DNA of 64,000 nt from Ancylobacter novellus (GCA_003241695.1 QFPN01000004.1:496001-560000); one strand, 5' to 3'. Shown: positions 1-9,283, counted from the stretch's first letter. A program made the numbers and translations. Notes: a model not told the origin generated them from the letters alone.

Positions 1-134
1 CCGTCGAGCGCGGCGGAGAGATGATCGGCCAGCGCGCTCGCACGGTCGTCGAGGTCGGGGCGCCCGGCCGCGGCGTAGTCCGCCGCCTGCTCGGCGATGA
101 CCTCCATCGCCTGTCCCACGCTGATCGTCGTCAT
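1..134 (-). CDS. N-terminal fragment of an unknown protein, cut by the window edge
   Basis: An open frame starts with ATG at 134 on the minus strand and runs off the left edge, giving 44 residues beginning MTTISVGQAMEVIAEQAADY. A good ribosome binding site (GGGAGGA) lies about five bases upstream, which supports a real start. The visible part is acidic and probably helical and has no motif I recognise. It is divergent from ccrM, with about 200 bases between the two starts. Function unknown. Confidence 0.5.
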   Translation of the reverse strand, partial: MTTISVGQAMEVIAEQAADYAAAGRPDLDDRASALADHLSAALD

Positions 135-289
135 GACGTCCTCCCTCGCATCCCTGATCGGACGACCATCCGGCCTCATCGTGGTTGACGAAAGGTAAAG
201 ACGTACGGATGAGGACCGACCGTCTCCGCGGCGCCGTCAACCTTCCGTTCACCGTGTTTCTTGAGCGCGCCTTTACGTTACCGAAGCGA

Positions 290-294
290 GACTC
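290..294. promoter_or_regulatory. GANTC methylation site (GACTC) upstream of ccrM
   Basis: GACTC lies 37 bases before the ccrM start codon. GANTC is the recognition sequence of the CcrM family, and in Caulobacter ccrM is itself regulated through such sites in its promoter. The site is seen; its regulatory role here is inferred. I could not assign a convincing -35/-10 pair in this gap. Confidence 0.4.
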
Positions 295-330
295 TGCGCC
301 GTCAAATCGTAAACGACGGACGGGTGTTTC

Positions 331-1464
331 ATGGCGTATCGGCGGAACGGAGCGGCGCTCGCCCGCTCGACGGAGAGCCCTGCCCTTCCCCTCGACCGGA
401 TCCTGATCGGCGACTGCATCGCGGAGCTCGAGAAACTGCCGGCGGGTTCGGTCGACCTCGTCTTCGCCGATCCGCCCTACAATCTCCAGCTCCAGGGCGA
501 TCTGCGCCGGCCGGACCAGAGCCTCGTCGACGCGGTGGACGACGCCTGGGACCAGTTCGAGAGTTTCTCGGCCTACGACGCCTTCACCCGCGCCTGGCTG
601 CTGCAGGTGCGCCGCGTGCTGAAGCCCACCGGCACGCTCTGGGTCATCGGCAGCTACCACAACATTTTCCGCGTCGGCGCAGCCCTTCAGGACCTCGGCT
701 ACTGGATCCTGAACGACGTCGTCTGGCGCAAGACCAACCCGATGCCGAACTTCCGAGGCCGCCGCTTCACCAACGCGCATGAAACGCTGATCTGGGCCGC
801 GCGCGGGGCGGACGCCAAGGGCTACACCTTCAATTACGAGGCGCTGAAGGCCGGCAACGAAGACCTGCAGCCGCGCTCCGACTGGCTGATCCCGATCTGC
901 TCCGGCGGCGAGCGCCTCAAGGGCGAAGACGGCAAGAAGGCGCATCCGACCCAGAAGCCGGAGGCGCTGCTGGCCCGCGTGCTGCTCGCGGCGTCGAAGC
1001 CCGGCGACGTCGTGCTCGACCCGTTCTTCGGCTCCGGCACCACGGGCGCGGTGGCGAAGCGCCTCGGCCGTCATTTCATCGGCGTCGAGCGCGACCGCGA
1101 TTACGCGGCCTATGCGCAGGCCCGCATCGACGCCGTGGAGCCCGAGGACCATGAGGCCATCGCCCCGGCGCCCGCGAAGCGCGAGGCGGCTCGCGTGGCG
1201 TTCTCGACGGTGGTGGAGCGCGGGCTGGTGAGGCCCGGCGCACGCCTGACCGACGAGCGCGGTCGCTACGAGGCGACCGTGCGCGCCGACGGCACGCTCG
1301 CGCTCGGCAGCGTCGTGGGGTCGATCCACCGCATCGGCGCGATCGCGCAGGGGCGCGAGGCCTGCAACGGCTGGACCTTCTGGCACGTGGCGGAACGAGA
1401 AGGCCTCGTCGTCCTCGACGCCTTCCGCGAGGTCATCCGGCGGGAGGAGCGGGCGGCGGGCTGA
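331..1464 (+). CDS. ccrM: CcrM-type adenine-N6 DNA methyltransferase (GANTC specificity)
   Basis: This orphan DNA methyltransferase is expected to methylate adenine in GANTC using S-adenosylmethionine, and in alphaproteobacteria it marks newly replicated DNA and helps time the cell cycle. The 377-residue protein has the catalytic DPPY motif at residues 47-50 and the SAM-binding DPFFGSGTTG segment near residues 230-239, the motif order of a beta-class methyltransferase. The C-terminal part carries the conserved CNGWTFWH and GSIHRIGA stretches typical of the CcrM DNA-recognition domain. No restriction gene is nearby, as expected for an orphan enzyme. A GACTC site lies just upstream. Its 3' end overlaps the convergent MFS gene by 32 bases. 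Length and motifs agree closely with Brucella and Caulobacter CcrM. Confidence 0.95.
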   Translation: MAYRRNGAALARSTESPALPLDRILIGDCIAELEKLPAGSVDLVFADPPYNLQLQGDLRRPDQSLVDAVDDAWDQFESFSAYDAFTRAWLLQVRRVLKPTGTLWVIGSYHNIFRVGAALQDLGYWILNDVVWRKTNPMPNFRGRRFTNAHETLIWAARGADAKGYTFNYEALKAGNEDLQPRSDWLIPICSGGERLKGEDGKKAHPTQKPEALLARVLLAASKPGDVVLDPFFGSGTTGAVAKRLGRHFIGVERDRDYAAYAQARIDAVEPEDHEAIAPAPAKREAARVAFSTVVERGLVRPGARLTDERGRYEATVRADGTLALGSVVGSIHRIGAIAQGREACNGWTFWHVAEREGLVVLDAFREVIRREERAAG

Positions 1465-2623
1465 TCGCCCGGCGCGCGAACAGCGCGATCGTCGCCGCCG
1501 CGACGACCAGCAGCGCGAAGCCGAAGCGCAGGCCGAAGGCGTCCGACAGGAAGCCGATCGCGGGCGGTCCCATCAGGCCGCCCGAATAGCCCATCGAGGC
1601 CACCATCGCGAGCGCGGCCGAGGGCGCGACGCCGGGCGTCCGCGTCGCCGCGGAGAACAGCGGCGGCACGATGTTGGCGAAGCCGAGGCCCGCCGCGAGC
1701 AGCCCCGCCAGCGCGACCCAGTGGTTCGGCGCGAGCGTCACGACGAGCAGCGCCGCCGCCGCGACCGCGCCCGAGAGCTGCACCGCCCGCGGCGCGCCGA
1801 GCGCATGGACGAAGCGGTCGCCCGCAAGGCGCCCGACCGTCATCGCGGCGGAGAAGACCGCGTAGCCCGCCGCCGCGAGCCCGAGCGGCGCGCCGGCGAC
1901 GTCGCGCAGGAACAGCGCGCTCCACTCCATCATCGCGCCTTCGCAGACGAAGGAGCAGACGGTCAGCAGGCCGAGCAGCAGCACCGCGCGGCTCGGCAGC
2001 CGCAGCCCGTGTCCGCCGTCGGTCTCCGGGCGGTCCTCGAAGGCGAGGAAGCGCGCCGCGACCGCGACCACGAGCGCGATCGCCGCGGCCCCGGCGCCCA
2101 TTCCGGCCTTGGCGCCGACCGCGAGGCCGACGAGGCCGGCGGCGCCCGCCGCCCCGGCGAGCCCGCCGATCGAGAAGAAGGCGTGGATCGACGACATGAT
2201 CGGCCGCCCGAAGGCGCGTTCGACCGCCGCCGCATGCGCGTTCATCGCGATGTCGATGCCGCCGAGCGCAAGGCCGAGCAGGAAGGCCGCGACGCCGAGC
2301 GTCAACGCGCTCGGCATGTGGGGCGGAAGCGCGAGCGCGGCTGCGATCGCGCAGCCCGACGCGATCGAGATCGCCACCGCGCCGAAACGATGGATCAGCG
2401 CGCCGGCGAGCGGCATCGCGACCACCGCGCCGACGCCCATCGCGAGCATCACGAGGCCGAGCGTCGAGTCGTCGAGGGCGAGGCCCGTCTTCAGCAGCGG
2501 CACATGCGCCGCCCAGACGCCGAGCGCCACGCCGCAGACGAAGAACAGAGCGAGCGTCGCGAGCCGCGCGCGCCAGAGCGCGCGCCGCGACGGCGCCGCG
2601 GCGGGCGAAACGGCTGCGGTCAT
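1433..2623 (-). CDS. Major facilitator superfamily transporter
   Basis: A 396-residue integral membrane protein with about twelve hydrophobic segments, resembling YbjJ-type MFS permeases. A positively charged N-terminus precedes the first helix (LATLALFFVCGVALGVWAAH). The substrate cannot be read from the sequence. I chose ATG at 2623; a TTG at 2629 is also in frame, and neither has a clear Shine-Dalgarno sequence, so translation may be coupled to mutY, whose stop lies ten bases upstream. The two genes appear co-transcribed. The 3' end overlaps the tail of ccrM by 32 bases. Confidence 0.85.
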   Translation of the reverse strand: MTAAVSPAAAPSRRALWRARLATLALFFVCGVALGVWAAHVPLLKTGLALDDSTLGLVMLAMGVGAVVAMPLAGALIHRFGAVAISIASGCAIAAALALPPHMPSALTLGVAAFLLGLALGGIDIAMNAHAAAVERAFGRPIMSSIHAFFSIGGLAGAAGAAGLVGLAVGAKAGMGAGAAAIALVVAVAARFLAFEDRPETDGGHGLRLPSRAVLLLGLLTVCSFVCEGAMMEWSALFLRDVAGAPLGLAAAGYAVFSAAMTVGRLAGDRFVHALGAPRAVQLSGAVAAAALLVVTLAPNHWVALAGLLAAGLGFANIVPPLFSAATRTPGVAPSAALAMVASMGYSGGLMGPPAIGFLSDAFGLRFGFALLVVAAATIALFARRAISPPPAPPAG

Positions 2624-2633
2624 CGGCAAGCGA

Positions 2634-3746
2634 TCATCTGGCGGCGCGGCGGCGGGCGGGAGCGGCGGTCACGGCGCCGCTCTTCGCATGGGCGAGCGCC
2701 TTGCGGAAGACGGTCGGCAGCGCTTCTCCCGCGAGATCCGCCGCCGCGACCCAGCGCGCCCCGGCCGGCGCCGGGCGCGAGGCCGGAAAGCGCGCCGTCA
2801 TCACCGCAAGCTCCAGCGCGAAATGGGTGAACACATGGGTCGCGACGCCCGGCTCGCGCCGCCATTCGCCCACGAGCGGCGCCTCGGCCGAGAGGGCGCC
2901 CGCGGGGGCCGCAAGGTCGACGTCCTCGCCCCAGCGTCCGGTCGGAACCTCGGTCATGCCGCCGAGCAGCCCCTTCTCGGGGCGGGACCGTAGCAGCACC
3001 GCGCCGTCCTCGCGCGTCGCGACATAGGCGACGCCGCGCCGGACGGGCTTTGCGGCCTTGGGAGACTTGCGCGGATAGGTTTCCGGCGCGCCGCCGGCCC
3101 GCGCGGCGCAGGGCGGGCTCCACGGGCAGAGGACGCAGGCGGGCTTGCGCGGCGTGCACACCGTCGCGCCGAGATCCATCATCGCCTGCGCGAAGTCGCC
3201 GTGCCGCGCCTCCGGCGTGAGCGTCGCGGCGAGCCGCCGAAGCTCCGGCTTCGCGCCCGGCATGGGAGCTTCGACCACGAACAGCCGCGACACCACGCGC
3301 TCGACATTGCCGTCGACCACGGTCGCGGGCCGGTCGAACGCGATGGCCGCGACCGCGGCGGCCGTATAGGCGCCGACGCCCGGCAGCGCGAGCAGCGCCG
3401 CCTCGTCCTGCGGGAAGCGGCCGCCGTGGCGCTCGACCACCGCTTTGGCGCAGGCGTGGAGGTTCCGCGCCCGCGAATAATAGCCGAGCCCGGCCCACAG
3501 CTTCAAAACGTCGTCGAGCGGCGCCGCGGCGAGCGCGCGAACGTCGGGAAAACGGCCAAGGAAGCGCAGATAGTAGGGACCCGCCGCCTTCACCGTGGTC
3601 TGCTGGAGCATGATCTCCGAAAGCCACACGCGGTAGGGGTCGGCCGTCGCGCCGCTCTCCGCCCGCCACGGCAGCCGCCGGCGATGCCGGTCGTACCAGG
3701 CGAGCAGCGCTGCGGGGTCGGGTTTCGGTTGTGCGGCTCGGGCCAA
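2634..3746 (-). CDS. mutY: Adenine DNA glycosylase MutY
   Basis: MutY removes adenine mispaired with 8-oxoguanine or guanine in base excision repair. The 370-residue protein has the helix-hairpin-helix segment LPGVGAYTAAAV near residue 121. Its catalytic glutamate is E44 in WLSEIMLQQT and the catalytic aspartate D145 in VVDGNVERV. The iron-sulfur ligands are C197, C204, C207 and C213 in the usual C-X6-C-X2-C-X5-C spacing. A C-terminal NUDIX-like domain that reads 8-oxoguanine follows. The start is TTG at 3746; an in-frame TAG two codons upstream makes it the earliest possible start, and no ATG or GTG precedes the core. The gene is divergent from dciA. Confidence 0.95.
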   Translation of the reverse strand: MARAAQPKPDPAALLAWYDRHRRRLPWRAESGATADPYRVWLSEIMLQQTTVKAAGPYYLRFLGRFPDVRALAAAPLDDVLKLWAGLGYYSRARNLHACAKAVVERHGGRFPQDEAALLALPGVGAYTAAAVAAIAFDRPATVVDGNVERVVSRLFVVEAPMPGAKPELRRLAATLTPEARHGDFAQAMMDLGATVCTPRKPACVLCPWSPPCAARAGGAPETYPRKSPKAAKPVRRGVAYVATREDGAVLLRSRPEKGLLGGMTEVPTGRWGEDVDLAAPAGALSAEAPLVGEWRREPGVATHVFTHFALELAVMTARFPASRPAPAGARWVAAADLAGEALPTVFRKALAHAKSGAVTAAPARRRAAR

Positions 3747-3805
3747 CGGCTAGACTCAGCGACCGGCGTCGGGCCGGCTCCCGTCTTATCGAACTCCAAA
3801 GTCAC

Positions 3806-4312
3806 ATGCTCAAGCCGTCGCGCGCCAAACGCCTGTCCGACCTGGTCCCGAAGGCGCTTGACCCCGCGGCCGCGAGACAGGGTTTCGCCGGCGCCGAGAT
3901 CCTGGCGCGCTGGGAAGCGATCGTCGGCCCGGAGCTCGCCGCCGTCTCCGCGCCGCAGAAGCTCGCGGCCCCGCCGCGGGCGCCGGCGGCCGATCCGGAA
4001 ACGCCGCCGCCCCGCTCCACCCTCACCGTGCGCGTCGAGGGCGCGTTCGCGCTCGAGGTGCAGCACCGCGCGCACGAGATCGTCGAGCGGGCCAACGCCC
4101 ATCTCGGCTGGCCCTGCGTCGGGCAGGTGAAGGTGCGGCAGGGGCCGATATCGGAGCTCAGGCGGCGGAAAACGCTTCCGCCCCCGCTTCCCGAGCCGAC
4201 GCCCGCCGAGCGCGAGCGCGTCCGGGCCGCGACGGGCGCGATCGAGGAGGACGGCCTCGCGGAGGCGCTGACCCGGCTCGGCGAGGCCGCGCTCGCCAAG
4301 GCGCGCCGGTAG
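3806..4312 (+). CDS. dciA: DciA-family (DUF721) protein
   Basis: DUF721 proteins correspond to DciA, which is needed for loading the replicative helicase DnaB in many bacteria that lack DnaC. From ATG 3806 the protein has 168 residues. A conserved N-terminal part (LSDLVPKAL, AEILARWEAIVGPELA) is followed by a Pro/Ala-rich insert, the beta-rich core with LEVQHRAHEIVERANAHLGW, and a charged C-terminal helix. An upstream in-frame start at 3731 would add 25 residues that lie over the mutY start region and look non-coding. It is divergent from mutY and followed by dsbA and smc. Family is clear; the helicase-loading role is taken from the family. Confidence 0.8.
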   Translation: MLKPSRAKRLSDLVPKALDPAAARQGFAGAEILARWEAIVGPELAAVSAPQKLAAPPRAPAADPETPPPRSTLTVRVEGAFALEVQHRAHEIVERANAHLGWPCVGQVKVRQGPISELRRRKTLPPPLPEPTPAERERVRAATGAIEEDGLAEALTRLGEAALAKARR

Positions 4313-4468
4313 CGCGGTCCGGCCTCGGGAGGCCGTAACTTGCTCGCGCCACATTCTTCTTGCGAAAAGAGCGTCGGGCCGCGACCTTGCGCGCCCGAAC
4401 CGTTCGAGAGCCGACCGCTCGATCGCCAGCAGGGCCGGACAAGACGGCCCACCCGCGAGGATCGCCCC

Positions 4469-5137
4469 GTGACCCTGACCCGTCGTCGCCTTCTCGAAAC
4501 CGCGGCCCTCTCGGCCGCCGCTTTCGCCGCGCTCTCGCTCGCGCCGAAGCTCGGCTTCCTCGGCGAGGCGCTCGCCCAGGCGCCCGACGCGCAGGAGCTG
4601 ATGGTCGCCGGCCCTCTCGGCGAGAAGTCCGAGGGCAAGGAAGACGCGCCGGTCACGATCATCGAATACGCCTCGACGACCTGCGGCCACTGCGCTCATT
4701 TCGCGGCCACGACCTTCCCGAAGCTGAAGAGCGACTACATCGACACCGGCAAGGTGCGCTTCATCCTGCGCGAGTTCCCGCTCGATCCGCTCTCCGCCGC
4801 CGGCTTCATGCTCGCCCGCTGCGCCGGCGACGACAAATATTTCGCCGTGGTCGACCTGCTGTTCAAAGAACAGAAGCAGTGGGCCTACGCCGACAAGCCG
4901 GTCGAAGGCTTGCAGAACCTCGTGAAGCAGATCGGCGTGTCCGAACAGGCCTTCAACGAGTGCCTGTCGAATCAGGAAATCCTCGACGGCGTGAACTGGG
5001 TGCGCTCGCGCGCGGCGGAGAAATTCGGCGTGAACTCGACGCCGACCTTCTTCATCAACGGCAAGATCCAGCGCGGCGCGCTGAGCTTCGAGGACCTGAA
5101 GAAGGTCGTCGATCCGCTGGTCGACAAGAAGGCGTAA
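4469..5137 (+). CDS. Periplasmic DsbA-like thiol:disulfide oxidoreductase
   Basis: A thioredoxin-fold protein of the DsbA/Com1 type, expected to act on cysteines of exported proteins. From GTG 4469 it has 222 residues, starting with an export signal containing a TRRRLL stretch that may be a twin-arginine motif and a cleavage region ending ALAQA near residue 38. The active site is CGHC at residues 72-75, and the cis-proline loop is in STPTFFING near the C-terminus. I chose GTG 4469 because a GCGAGG ribosome site precedes it and the signal peptide follows at once; the frame stays open upstream to 4340 but that extension looks non-coding. It sits between dciA and smc. Confidence 0.9.
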   Translation: MTLTRRRLLETAALSAAAFAALSLAPKLGFLGEALAQAPDAQELMVAGPLGEKSEGKEDAPVTIIEYASTTCGHCAHFAATTFPKLKSDYIDTGKVRFILREFPLDPLSAAGFMLARCAGDDKYFAVVDLLFKEQKQWAYADKPVEGLQNLVKQIGVSEQAFNECLSNQEILDGVNWVRSRAAEKFGVNSTPTFFINGKIQRGALSFEDLKKVVDPLVDKKA

Positions 5138-5282
5138 GCGGACTTCGGGCGGGGGCCGCCAAGACACGCGCTCCGTCATGGCGGAGGCGGCCCGGCGCCT
5201 CCTTTCGGAACGCTCTTCCGAATCCGGTGGAAACCCCTCCCCGGCCCGCACGCGGGGCGGCCGCGCGCCTATACTTGCGCCC

Positions 5283-8200
5283 ATGAACTTCACGCGCCTC
5301 CGTCTCGCGGGCTTCAAAACCTTCGTCGACCCGGTCGACGCGCCGATCGAGCCGGGCCTCACCGGCGTCGTCGGGCCGAACGGCTGCGGCAAGTCGAACC
5401 TCGTCGAGGCGCTGCGCTGGGTGATGGGCGAAAGCTCGTTCAAATCGCTCCGCGCGTCCGGCATGGACGACGTGATCTTCGCCGGCAGCACGAGCCGCCC
5501 GGCGCGGAACCATGCGGAAGTCTCGCTCATCCTCGACAACTCCGCCGGCCTCGCGCCGGCGCCGTTCGAGAACGCGCCGGAGATCGAAGTCAGCCGGAAG
5601 ATCTCGCGCGGGCTCGGCTCCACCTACCGGATGAACGGCCGCGAGGTCCGGGCGCGCGACGTCCAGCTCCTGTTCGCCGACGCCTCCTCGGGCGCGCGCT
5701 CGCCCTCGATGGTCGGACAGGGCCGCGTCGGCGAGATCATCAACGCCCGCCCCGAACAGCGACGACGGATCCTTGAAGAGGCCGCGGGCGTCGCGGGGCT
5801 GCACGCCCGCCGCCGCGAGGCCGAGCAGCGGCTCGAAGGCGCGGAAGCGAACCTCGCCCGCGTCGAGGACGTGCTGGTCAAGCTCGGCGAGCGCGCCGAG
5901 GCGCTGAAGAAGCAGGCGCGCTCCGCCGAGCGCTACCGGCAGCTCACCGACGAGATCCGGCAGGCCGAGGGCCTGCTGCTGATCGCCCGCCATGCGGCGG
6001 ACGTGGAAGGCGTGACGGCGGCCGAACGGGCGGAGGCGACGGCGCTCGCGGCCGTCGCCGAAGCGACGCGCGCGCAAGGAGAGGCCGCGCGAGCGGAGGC
6101 GGTGGCCGCGCATGCGCTCGAGCCGGCGCGCAAGGCCGCAGCGGAAGCCGAAGCCGGCCTGCGCCGGATCGCGCTCGCCGCGGGCGAACTCGAAGGCGAG
6201 GAGGCGCGCGCGAGACGACGCCTCGCGGAGCTGACGAACCGTCTCGCCCAGATCGAGCGCGACGCGACGCGCGAGGCCGCGCTTTCGGCGGACGCGGGCG
6301 CCAGCCTCGAACGGATCGCCGCGGCGCTCGACGCCCTCGGCCCGGAAGCGCAGGGCGACGGCGCGGCCGAGGAAACGGCCCGCGCCAACCTCGCCGAAGC
6401 TGAGGCCGCCGTCGCGCAGGCCGAGGCCGCGCTCGGCGAGGCGACGGCGCGGGACGCCGCCCGCGCCGCGGAACGGCGCGACCTCGAACGCCGCGTCGCC
6501 GAGCAGGCCGAGCGCCTCGGCCGAATCGACCGCGAGGCGCGCGACCTCGCGGAGGAAGCCCGGCGGCTCGTCGCCGAGGCCGCGCGCGACGGCGACGCCG
6601 CGGCGCTCGGCCTGCGGGCGGACGCCGCCCGGCGCGCGACAGGCGAGGCGGAAACCCGCGCAGAGGCCGCCGAGGCGGAACTCGCGAGGGCGCGCGCCGC
6701 CGAGATCGAGGCGCGCGGCCCTGCCGCGCAGGCCGCGACGCGCGCCGAACGGGCGCAGACCGAGGCCCGAACCCTGTCGAAGCTCGTCGCCGACGATCCC
6801 GGCCGGAGGTTTCCCGCCGCGGTCGACCTGCTGGTGGTCGATCCCGGCTACGAGACCGCGCTCGGCGCGGCGCTCGGCGACGATCTCGACGCCGCCGTCG
6901 ATCCGCGCGCGCCGGCGCGCTGGGCGGGCGCGGAAGCCTCCGACGACCCCGCGCTTCCCGAAGGCGCCGAGCCGCTCGCAGACCATGTCGTGGCGCCGCC
7001 CGAACTCGCCCGCCGTCTCGCCCAGATCGGCGTGGTGGACCGCGCCGCGGGCGCCGGCCTGTCGCGCGCGCTGAAGCCCGGCCAGCGCCTCGTCACCCGC
7101 GAGGGAGACCTGTGGCGCTGGGACGGGCTCACGCTCGCCGCCGACGCCCCCACCCCGGCCGCGCGGCGGCTCGCAGAGAAGAACCGCCTCGGCGCGGTCG
7201 AGCGGATCGCGGCCGAAGCCCGCGCCGAGGCCGACCGGCTGCGCGTCGCCGTCGAAGCCGCCCGCTCCCGCACCGCGGCGGCGACCGCGGCTGAGCGTCA
7301 GTCACGGGAGGCCGCGCGCGCGGCGCGCCAGTCGTTCGAGACCGCGCGCGAAGCCCATGCGGCGGCGGAGCGCGCGACCGCGAAGGTCGCCGCGCGGATG
7401 TCCGCGGTCGCGGAGGCCCAGACCCGCGTCGCCGAGAATCGCGCCGAGACGGAGACCGCGCGCGACGCCGCTGCGGCGGGGCTCGCGGCGCTGCCGGCCG
7501 GCGATGCGCAGGCGCTCGATCCCTTGAAGCAGGCCGTCGCGGAAGCGCGCCGCAGCGCCGCCGAACGCCGGGCCGAGGCGGAGGCGCTCGTCGCCGAACG
7601 CCGCCGTCACGCATCGCGGCGAACGGAGCTGTCCGCCGAGCGCGACGCCTGGAGCCGACGCCGCGACGGCGCCGCAGCGCAGCTCGCGGATCTCGAATCC
7701 CGCCGCGCGGAAACGGAAGCCGAGCGCGCCGCCCTCGCCGACAGGCCGGACGACATCGCCGCCGAACGGCTGCGTCTCAGGACGACGCTCGCCGCGGCGG
7801 AGACGCTTGCGCGCGAATCGGCCGACCGGCTGGCCGCGGCCGAGACCGCGCATCGTGAAGCCGACCGGGCCGCGCGCGCCGCGCTCGACCGGCTCTCCGC
7901 CGCCCGTGAGGAGACCGCGCGCAGCGGCGCGAAGCTGGAGGCGGCCCGCGAGAAGCGGGCGGCGGCGGGCGCGCGCATCATGGAGGCGCGCGGCCTCACG
8001 CCCCAGGAGCTCGCGGGCGAACTCGCCGGCGTCGCCCGCGCCGCTCCCGAGGAGCTCGAGCCGCGCCTCGCCCGCGCGACCGCGGCGCGCGAACGGCTCG
8101 GGCCGGTGAATCTGCGCGCGGAGCAGGACCTCGACGAGGCGGAGGCCGCCCGCGCCGCGCTCGTTTCCGAGCGAGAAGACGTGTCGGAGGCGATCGCACG

Positions 8201-8723
8201 GCTGCGCGCTGCGGTGCGCTCGCTCAACAGCGAAGGCCGCAGCCGCCTGCTCGCGGCCTTCGAGCGGGTCGACGCCAATTTCCGGAAGCTGTTCGAAAAA
8301 CTGTTCGAAGGCGGCGAGGCCCGGCTCGAACTCGTCGAATCGGACGATCCGCTGGAGGCGGGGCTCGAGGTGATCGCCCGGCCGCCGGGAAAGAAGCCGC
8401 AGGTGCTCTCTTTGCTCTCCGGCGGCGAGCAGGCGCTCACCGCGCTCGCGCTCGTCTTCGCGGTGTTCCTGACCAATCCCGCCCCGGTCTGCGTGCTCGA
8501 CGAGGTCGACGCGCCGCTCGACGACGCGAATGTCGAGCGATTCTGCGCGCTGCTCGCCGAGATGGCCGCCTCGACCACGACCCGGTTCCTCACCGTGACG
8601 CACAATCCCATCACCATGGCGCACATGAACCGCCTGCTGGGCGTGACCATGTCGGAGCGGGGCGTGAGCCAGCTCGTCTCGGTCGATCTGCGCACCGCGG
8701 AGCGGCTCGCCGAGGCGGTGTGA
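5283..8723 (+). CDS. smc: Chromosome segregation protein SMC
   Basis: SMC forms a ring-shaped ATPase with ScpA and ScpB that compacts and aligns replicated chromosomes. From ATG 5283 the protein has 1146 residues in classic SMC order. The N-terminal ATPase half carries Walker A GPNGCGKS at residues 31-38. A very Ala/Glu/Arg-rich coiled coil follows, then a hinge region around residues 505-620 that breaks the heptad pattern, and a second coiled coil. The C-terminal half has the ABC signature LLSGGEQALTALALVF near residue 1047 and Walker B VCVLDEVDAPLDD near 1070. The upstream 35 in-frame codons lack conserved sequence. The gene ends about 210 bases before the atp operon. Confidence 0.96.
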   Translation: MNFTRLRLAGFKTFVDPVDAPIEPGLTGVVGPNGCGKSNLVEALRWVMGESSFKSLRASGMDDVIFAGSTSRPARNHAEVSLILDNSAGLAPAPFENAPEIEVSRKISRGLGSTYRMNGREVRARDVQLLFADASSGARSPSMVGQGRVGEIINARPEQRRRILEEAAGVAGLHARRREAEQRLEGAEANLARVEDVLVKLGERAEALKKQARSAERYRQLTDEIRQAEGLLLIARHAADVEGVTAAERAEATALAAVAEATRAQGEAARAEAVAAHALEPARKAAAEAEAGLRRIALAAGELEGEEARARRRLAELTNRLAQIERDATREAALSADAGASLERIAAALDALGPEAQGDGAAEETARANLAEAEAAVAQAEAALGEATARDAARAAERRDLERRVAEQAERLGRIDREARDLAEEARRLVAEAARDGDAAALGLRADAARRATGEAETRAEAAEAELARARAAEIEARGPAAQAATRAERAQTEARTLSKLVADDPGRRFPAAVDLLVVDPGYETALGAALGDDLDAAVDPRAPARWAGAEASDDPALPEGAEPLADHVVAPPELARRLAQIGVVDRAAGAGLSRALKPGQRLVTREGDLWRWDGLTLAADAPTPAARRLAEKNRLGAVERIAAEARAEADRLRVAVEAARSRTAAATAAERQSREAARAARQSFETAREAHAAAERATAKVAARMSAVAEAQTRVAENRAETETARDAAAAGLAALPAGDAQALDPLKQAVAEARRSAAERRAEAEALVAERRRHASRRTELSAERDAWSRRRDGAAAQLADLESRRAETEAERAALADRPDDIAAERLRLRTTLAAAETLARESADRLAAAETAHREADRAARAALDRLSAAREETARSGAKLEAAREKRAAAGARIMEARGLTPQELAGELAGVARAAPEELEPRLARATAARERLGPVNLRAEQDLDEAEAARAALVSEREDVSEAIARLRAAVRSLNSEGRSRLLAAFERVDANFRKLFEKLFEGGEARLELVESDDPLEAGLEVIARPPGKKPQVLSLLSGGEQALTALALVFAVFLTNPAPVCVLDEVDAPLDDANVERFCALLAEMAASTTTRFLTVTHNPITMAHMNRLLGVTMSERGVSQLVSVDLRTAERLAEAV

Positions 8724-8825
8724 CGGCGCCGATGGCGCAAACAGCCTTTAGGACATCGCGTCGCGCCCCTGAAGATTGATGTTTTTCCCTTTTACATCAA
8801 CAGTTTGTAACTTTGCGGCGGAACC

Positions 8826-8854
8826 TTGACACGCTCAGGCCCAAAAACTAGGGT
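8826..8854 (+). promoter_or_regulatory. Sigma-70-type promoter of the atp operon
   Basis: A perfect -35 box TTGACA at 8826-8831 is separated by 17 bases from TAGGGT at 8849-8854, which keeps the important TA and final T of a -10 box. It lies 85 bases before the atpI start, in a stretch visibly more AT-rich than its surroundings. It is the best housekeeping promoter in the window; the assignment rests on sequence match and position only. Confidence 0.6.
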
Positions 8855-8938
8855 GCGCGCGGTTTCGGGGGTGGTCGCTCGCCGCCGGGGGTCCCGATAG
8901 TCTGTCGCGAATGACGCAAGGCTCGGAGAATCGCCCCC

Positions 8939-9283
8939 ATGTCGAACGGACCTGAAACCGAAGGCGATCTGGCGGAGCGGCGCGAGCGGCTCTCCCGTGA
9001 GTTGAAGCGGCGCTCGGACCTGAAAGAGGCCGAAGACGCCGGAACGCGGAAACCGCGCTCCGACGCCTCCGGCCTTGCGCGTGCGCTGAGGGTCAGCTCC
9101 GAGTTCGTGGCCGGCGTCGTCGCCGGCGGCGTGGTCGGATGGCTGTTCGATCATTTTCTGGGGACCGCTCCCTGGGGCTTGATCGTGTTCCTGCTGCTCG
9201 GCTTCGCGGCCGGGACGATGAACGTGATGCGGTCGGCCGGACTGAAGTCCGGACCGGGCGGGACTGCCGGCGAAGGCCCCTGA
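8939..9283 (+). CDS. atpI: ATP synthase protein I (AtpI)
   Basis: AtpI is a small membrane protein thought to help assemble the c-ring of ATP synthase. The 114-residue product has a charged N-terminal half rich in Glu and Arg, then two transmembrane helices (FVAGVVAGGVVGWLFDHFLG and LIVFLLLGFAAGTMNVM) joined by a short loop with the family pattern APWGLIVFLLLG. The glycine-rich first helix is typical. It is the first gene of atpI-atpB-atpE-atpF'-atpF and follows the promoter at 8826-8854. Confidence 0.9.
   Translation: MSNGPETEGDLAERRERLSRELKRRSDLKEAEDAGTRKPRSDASGLARALRVSSEFVAGVVAGGVVGWLFDHFLGTAPWGLIVFLLLGFAAGTMNVMRSAGLKSGPGGTAGEGP

Noticed and set aside
185..214. TTGACG at 185-190 as a ccrM -35 box
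   Set aside because: No -10-like sequence is found at 16-18 bases downstream, so I do not call a promoter.
5055..6986. Minus-strand open frame of 643 residues
   Set aside because: Antisense to the smc gene; no start or domain support.
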